A stretch of DNA of 8,944 nucleotides from an uncultured Collinsella sp. (GTDB lineage: Bacteria > Actinomycetota > Coriobacteriia > Coriobacteriales > Coriobacteriaceae): NCBI GenBank assembly GCA_900547285.1, contig URGF01000071.1, positions 1-8,944 on the forward strand, in the 5' to 3' direction. The notes beneath the pieces were generated by a model, which had not been told where the DNA came from, searched no databases, and was given only the letters and a program-made list of their open reading frames with translations. The position numbers were made by a program, and so were the translations under genes. Shown here in pieces: positions 6,075-8,944 of this stretch; the stretch's first letter is position 1; each line of letters opens with the position of its first letter.

Positions 6075-6114
6075 ACGGCCGACCGCGCAAGCAAAAGCGT
6101 GGCCGGCCGTTTTT
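6075..6114 (+). terminator. intrinsic terminator of the amaP-DUF2273-asp23 operon
   Basis: ACGGCCGACCGCGC (6075-6088) pairs with GCGTGGCCGGCCGT (6097-6110), a 14-base stem with one A-C mismatch and one wobble and an 8-base loop AAGCAAAA. It is flanked by AA upstream and TTTTT (6110-6114) downstream. This is the strongest terminator in the window. The A-rich left flank means it might also work on the minus strand, but no minus-strand gene faces it. Confidence 0.92.
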
Positions 6115-6155
6115 GTACGCTCCCGATATAGTTATACCGCTCGTCTAACTAAGGG

Positions 6156-6186
6156 TTGCAATCCCCACGTTCCGCGTTACTCTAAT
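6156..6186 (+). promoter_or_regulatory. weak candidate promoter for the YitT-family gene
   Basis: After the terminator a fresh promoter is expected before 6227. TTGCAA (6156-6161) and TCTAAT (6181-6186) resemble -35 and -10 boxes but are 19 bases apart, longer than ideal. No better pair was found between 6115 and 6226. Confidence 0.25.
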
Positions 6187-6226
6187 GGGCGCATTGTTTC
6201 CAAATTGTTAACGAGGGGTTGCCGTA

Positions 6227-7249
6227 ATGGCCGACGAGCACGAAACAGAAAGCAAGGCATGGGCAATTGAGGCCGCTGCGGCAGAGGCGGCGTCGCGTGC
6301 TGCCGAGGAGGTGCATCGTCCTCCCGTAGTGCCGATGGAGCGCGTGGTCGATCGCGATGTTATCGAGCGGGGCGAGCGCGCTGGTCGCAAGCGCAGCCAG
6401 GAGCCGGGCTTTCCGCGCTTTTTTGCCGAGCTCAATTTGGGCCTGATCCTCACGGCCTTTGCCATCGTCGCGTTTAAAACCCCTAATCACTTTGCTTTTG
6501 GCGGCACCTCGGGCGTGTCGGTCATTCTTTCCACGCTGTTCCCGACCCTGCCTGTCGGCGTCTTTATGTGGATTATCAACGCGGTTCTCGTCGTCTTGGG
6601 CTTTATCTTTTTGGAGCGCAAGGCAATCCTGTGGAGTGTCTTTGCCTCGTTTGCGCTGTCCGCCTATGTTTCGCTGTTTGAGCTCTTTATTCCGACCGAT
6701 GTCTCGATGACGGGCGATATGTGGCTCGACCTGTGCTTTGCCGTGATTCTGCCGGCGCTCGGCAGCGCTATCGTCTTTGATATTGGTGCCTCGACGGGCG
6801 GCACGGACATTCTCGCCATGATCCTCAAACGTCGCACGACGCTCGAGATTGGCCGCGCCCTGCTGTTGGTCGATATCGGCATTGTGACCATCGCGGCCTT
6901 CTTGTACGGCCCGCGCGTCGGTCTGTATTGCGTGCTTGGCCTGTTTGCCAAGACGCTCGTGGTCGACAAGGCCATCGAGAGCATTCACCTGCGCAAAGTC
7001 TGCACGGTCATTTGCTCCGAGCCCCTTAAGGTCGAGGAGTTTATCGTCAAACATCTCAACCGCACGGCGACTATCAGCCGCGGCTACGGCGCCTTCTCGG
7101 GCAAGTGCGTGACGGTGATCATGAGCGTGCTGAGTCGTCGCGAGGCCGTGCAGCTGCGTCGCTACGCTCGCGAGATCGATCCGGGTGCCTTTATCACGAT
7201 CGTCGACAGCTCCGAGATCGTCGGCAAGGGTTTCCGCGGAACGAACTAA
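6227..7249 (+). CDS. YitT family membrane protein (DUF161 plus DUF2179)
   Basis: The protein has 340 residues. Residues 1-65 are a hydrophilic, Ala/Glu-rich extension. Membrane segments then span about 68-250, carrying the YitT marks FGGTSGVSVIL (91-101) and ASTGGTDILAMIL (188-200). The C-terminal DUF2179 domain (about 256-338) shows TISRGYGAFSGK, SRREAVQLRR, IDPGAFITIVDSSEIVGKGF in the expected order. Family members are integral membrane proteins of unknown, possibly transport, function; the C-terminal domain is a small cytoplasmic fold. Typical length is about 280-290, so the excess is the N-terminal extension. The ATG at 6227 has GAGGGG (6213-6218) 8 bases upstream, supporting this start and the extension. 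It seems to be a single-gene unit; no clear terminator follows. Confidence 0.9.
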   Translation: MADEHETESKAWAIEAAAAEAASRAAEEVHRPPVVPMERVVDRDVIERGERAGRKRSQEPGFPRFFAELNLGLILTAFAIVAFKTPNHFAFGGTSGVSVILSTLFPTLPVGVFMWIINAVLVVLGFIFLERKAILWSVFASFALSAYVSLFELFIPTDVSMTGDMWLDLCFAVILPALGSAIVFDIGASTGGTDILAMILKRRTTLEIGRALLLVDIGIVTIAAFLYGPRVGLYCVLGLFAKTLVVDKAIESIHLRKVCTVICSEPLKVEEFIVKHLNRTATISRGYGAFSGKCVTVIMSVLSRREAVQLRRYAREIDPGAFITIVDSSEIVGKGFRGTN

Positions 7250-7286
7250 CGCGGTCGAGCTTATCAAACAATCGAATAGCGCCCTG

Positions 7287-7301
7287 CGCATTGCAAATGC
7301 G
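7287..7301. promoter_or_regulatory. small palindrome upstream of the zinc-ribbon gene
   Basis: CGCATT-GCA-AATGCG is a perfect 6-base inverted repeat with a 3-base centre, about 100 bases before the next start. Its symmetry would suit a protein-binding operator, but it is short enough to be chance. No confident promoter was seen in 7250-7399. Confidence 0.25.
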
Positions 7302-7399
7302 TCATGTTGGAGTATTTGTCCCCACATTGGGTGATAATGATGCCAAAGACATCGTTTGCGATCCAGATGATTCGCTCAAGATACGAAGGGATGATCTCG

Positions 7400-8944
7400 A
7401 TGTTCTGTTCGCAGTGTGGTGCCCCCATGGGCGACAACGATAAGTTCTGTGGTGCGTGTGGTGCCCCCAATGCCGGTGCCGCAGCCTCTGCCCCTCAGGG
7501 TCAGCCCCAGCAGTTTGTTCCGCAACCGCCCGTGGCGAATGCGTCCAAGGGCTGTGTGGCTCAGGCGTTTGAGGACATGACCAAGACGCCGGGCGTGCTG
7601 CAGCGCGTGTGCCAGATCGCCTTTTTGCCGGCGCTGATTTGTGTTGTGTCGGTGCTCGTGCTGTTCATTCCCGTTATCGGCGGTATCGCGGCTGCCATCG
7701 GCTTTTTGGCAGCTTGCATTGCGAGCGTGTGTGGTTCCGGCTTTGGTATTGAGTGGGGTCGCGATCTGTCGCTCAAGGTTGATGACGGTATGGATCGTCC
7801 ACTCATGCGTTCCACGTCGTTTGGCCTCGGAGTCTTTTCGAGCGTTATCTCGGTCGTGCTCGAGGTTATCGCTGCCATTCCCGTTATCGGTGTAGTGCTT
7901 TCGCTGGTGGAGAGCGTGGTAATTGGCGCCGCGGGCTCGTATTCGTATTACGGCTCTTATGCACTCGAGGCAGCGCTGTTCGGCTCGCTTGGCCTGCTTG
8001 TCCTGGCTATGATTGCCACGGCGGTCTTGGGGGTCTTCTTTAAGATGTTCGCCGACATTGCCGTGATGCACTTTGCGGTGACCGGTCGTGTCGAGAGCGC
8101 GTTTTCGCTCGATAAGGTCTGGGCGGCCTTTAAGCACAACAAGACCAAACTGTTCTGCGCTTCGTTCCTTCCCGAGTTTTTGACGGGCCTGGTCGCCAAC
8201 GTTGTCACCTGGATCCTGACGTTCGTCTTTGGCACCATTGCCTCTGTCGGTATGTATAGCTACTACTACCGTCCTACGGCTATTGAGGCGCTTGTTACCG
8301 GCGGTGGCATCACGCTCGTATTGTTCTTGGTGCTGACGGCGTTTGTCACGGTATTCCTCACGGTCTTTGGCAAGATGCTCAAGCACCGTGCCGTTGGCTA
8401 TTGGGTTGCGCGCTACGCAAGCGAGTGGGCCGACGAGGACAAGGACGACGTCCTGACTTTTGTGCTGCCGTTTGAGAAGAAGTCTGCTCCGGCTGGTTTT
8501 AGCGCCGACGCAGCGCCCGTATCCGATTCCGCTGCGGCGCCGGCGCCTGCGCCCGAGCCCGAGCCCGAGCCCGGGCCTGAGCCTGAGCCTGAGGCTGAGC
8601 CGGCCGACGAACCTGTTGCCGACGAACCTGTTGCCGGACTTGCGCCTGCCGCGGGTGCCGAAGCGCCCGCTGTTGCAGAACCGGAGGCTGCGGCTGAACC
8701 TGAACCTGTGCCTGCCGCTGTAGCGGAGCCGATTGCCGGGCGTGAACCTGCCGCAGCCGATGTCCCTACACCTGCCTCCGAATCCGCACCTGCCTCCGAA
8801 TCCGGGCCAGCTGCTGAACCGGCCGTTGCTCCCGTTTCCGAAACACAGCCCATTCCCGAAACGCAGCCCGAGCCCGAGCTCCGGCCCGCACCCGATGCCG
8901 AGCCCTCGTTCGTGCAACCTTCCGCTCCGGCTCCTGCTCCCGAG
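7400..8944 (+). CDS. zinc-ribbon membrane protein, DUF4013-like, with Pro/Glu/Ala tail (3' partial)
   Basis: The frame is open for 515 codons and leaves the window without a stop. The protein begins MFCSQCGAPMGDNDKFCGAC, a zinc ribbon with Cys at 3, 6, 17 and 20. A Gln/Pro linker (about 30-48) follows, then hydrophobic segments at roughly 74-115, 140-175, 190-215, 251-285 and 297-325. The conserved-looking FADIAVMHFAVTGRVESAFSL (near 215-235) suggests the DUF4013 family, which often pairs with a zinc ribbon. From about 362 onward it becomes a low-complexity tail of PE, PEP and AP motifs, at least 150 residues long. ATG 7400 is chosen because AAGGGA (7386-7391) is 8 bases upstream; the in-frame ATG at 7391 overlaps that site. 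The ribbon should be cytoplasmic. Function is unknown, and domain assignment is from pattern memory only. Confidence 0.8.
   Translation, partial: MFCSQCGAPMGDNDKFCGACGAPNAGAAASAPQGQPQQFVPQPPVANASKGCVAQAFEDMTKTPGVLQRVCQIAFLPALICVVSVLVLFIPVIGGIAAAIGFLAACIASVCGSGFGIEWGRDLSLKVDDGMDRPLMRSTSFGLGVFSSVISVVLEVIAAIPVIGVVLSLVESVVIGAAGSYSYYGSYALEAALFGSLGLLVLAMIATAVLGVFFKMFADIAVMHFAVTGRVESAFSLDKVWAAFKHNKTKLFCASFLPEFLTGLVANVVTWILTFVFGTIASVGMYSYYYRPTAIEALVTGGGITLVLFLVLTAFVTVFLTVFGKMLKHRAVGYWVARYASEWADEDKDDVLTFVLPFEKKSAPAGFSADAAPVSDSAAAPAPAPEPEPEPGPEPEPEAEPADEPVADEPVAGLAPAAGAEAPAVAEPEAAAEPEPVPAAVAEPIAGREPAAADVPTPASESAPASESGPAAEPAVAPVSETQPIPETQPEPELRPAPDAEPSFVQPSAPAPAPE
8545..8600 (+). repeat. hexamer-based Pro-Glu repeat within the tail of the zinc-ribbon gene
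   Basis: Runs of GAGCCC and then GAGCCT encode alternating Glu-Pro. The change from CCC to CCT between the two blocks suggests two separate expansions rather than one long slip. Confidence 0.75.
8603..8635 (+). repeat. 15-base tandem repeat in the Pro/Glu tail
   Basis: GCCGACGAACCTGTT occurs twice exactly (8603-8617 and 8618-8632), followed by a 3-base partial third unit. Each unit encodes Ala-Asp-Glu-Pro-Val, so gain or loss keeps frame. Confidence 0.9.
8769..8804 (+). repeat. 18-base tandem repeat in the Pro/Glu tail
   Basis: CACCTGCCTCCGAATCCG occurs twice exactly and adjacent (8769-8786 and 8787-8804). The unit encodes the six residues Ala-Pro-Ala-Ser-Glu-Ser (first Ala replaced by Thr in copy one). 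Perfect identity at DNA level points to recent duplication. Confidence 0.9.

Noticed and set aside
6182..7327. 381-codon minus-strand open frame over the YitT gene
   Set aside because: Composition is hydrophilic with many Arg, Asp and Gln, typical of an antisense shadow; no family resemblance and no start site.
7376..8917. 513-codon open frame on the minus strand opposite the zinc-ribbon gene
   Set aside because: It is a mirror of a high-GC gene: Gly/Arg/Phe low complexity from the repeat tail, no ribosome site, no recognisable domain. The plus frame has a zinc ribbon, membrane segments and a good start.
3572..8944. Idea that YebC is here to help translate the Pro-rich tail of the zinc-ribbon protein
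   Set aside because: The tail has alternating Pro, with no runs of three prolines, and the genes are 3 kb apart in separate units. YebC is widely conserved, so proximity means nothing.

Overview
The window looks like a chromosomal segment of a high-GC actinobacterium of the class Coriobacteriia, most likely Collinsella or a close relative. This rests on gene content and codon style: a large DUF6020-type membrane protein, an amaP-DUF2273-asp23 operon, a zinc-ribbon DUF4013-type protein with a Pro/Glu tail, and strong Shine-Dalgarno sites before GTG or ATG starts. I could not run a taxonomic search. All eight genes lie on the plus strand. The longest gene-free stretch is about 206 bases (6021-6226). 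I see no tRNA, rRNA, CRISPR array, prophage or transposase gene.

Layout: (1) 2-154, the 3' end of a NifU/Nfu-type iron-sulfur scaffold gene. (2) 264-1085, lgt, prolipoprotein diacylglyceryl transferase. (3) 1221-3404, a 727-residue polytopic membrane protein of DUF6020 type, possibly a GT-C-like enzyme. (4) 3572-4378, yebC, closed by an intrinsic terminator. (5) 4545-6020, three tightly linked genes: amaP (membrane anchor), a DUF2273 small membrane protein and asp23 (alkaline shock protein/Gls24 family), closed by a strong terminator at 6075-6114. (6) 6227-7249, a YitT-family membrane protein. (7) 7400 to the window end, a zinc-ribbon membrane protein with a repetitive Pro/Glu/Ala tail that runs off the edge.

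The three middle genes form one envelope-stress module: AmaP and the DUF2273 protein are membrane embedded, and Asp23 is expected to sit on the cytoplasmic face bound to AmaP. The other genes are mostly envelope-related (Lgt, DUF6020, YitT, DUF4013), but nothing here shows that they share a pathway.

The most unusual signal is non-coding. A family of small hairpins carries a conserved loop (GGGGACAGG, or GGGGTCAGG in one copy) on stems that differ in sequence but remain self-complementary. Three copies (after lgt, after the DUF6020 gene and after asp23) begin at the stop codon itself (TAACC) and place the GGGG 10-11 bases after the stop. A fourth copy lies inverted next to the lgt one. They resemble mobile REP-like elements, but their fixed position relative to stop codons and their paired loops deserve checking.
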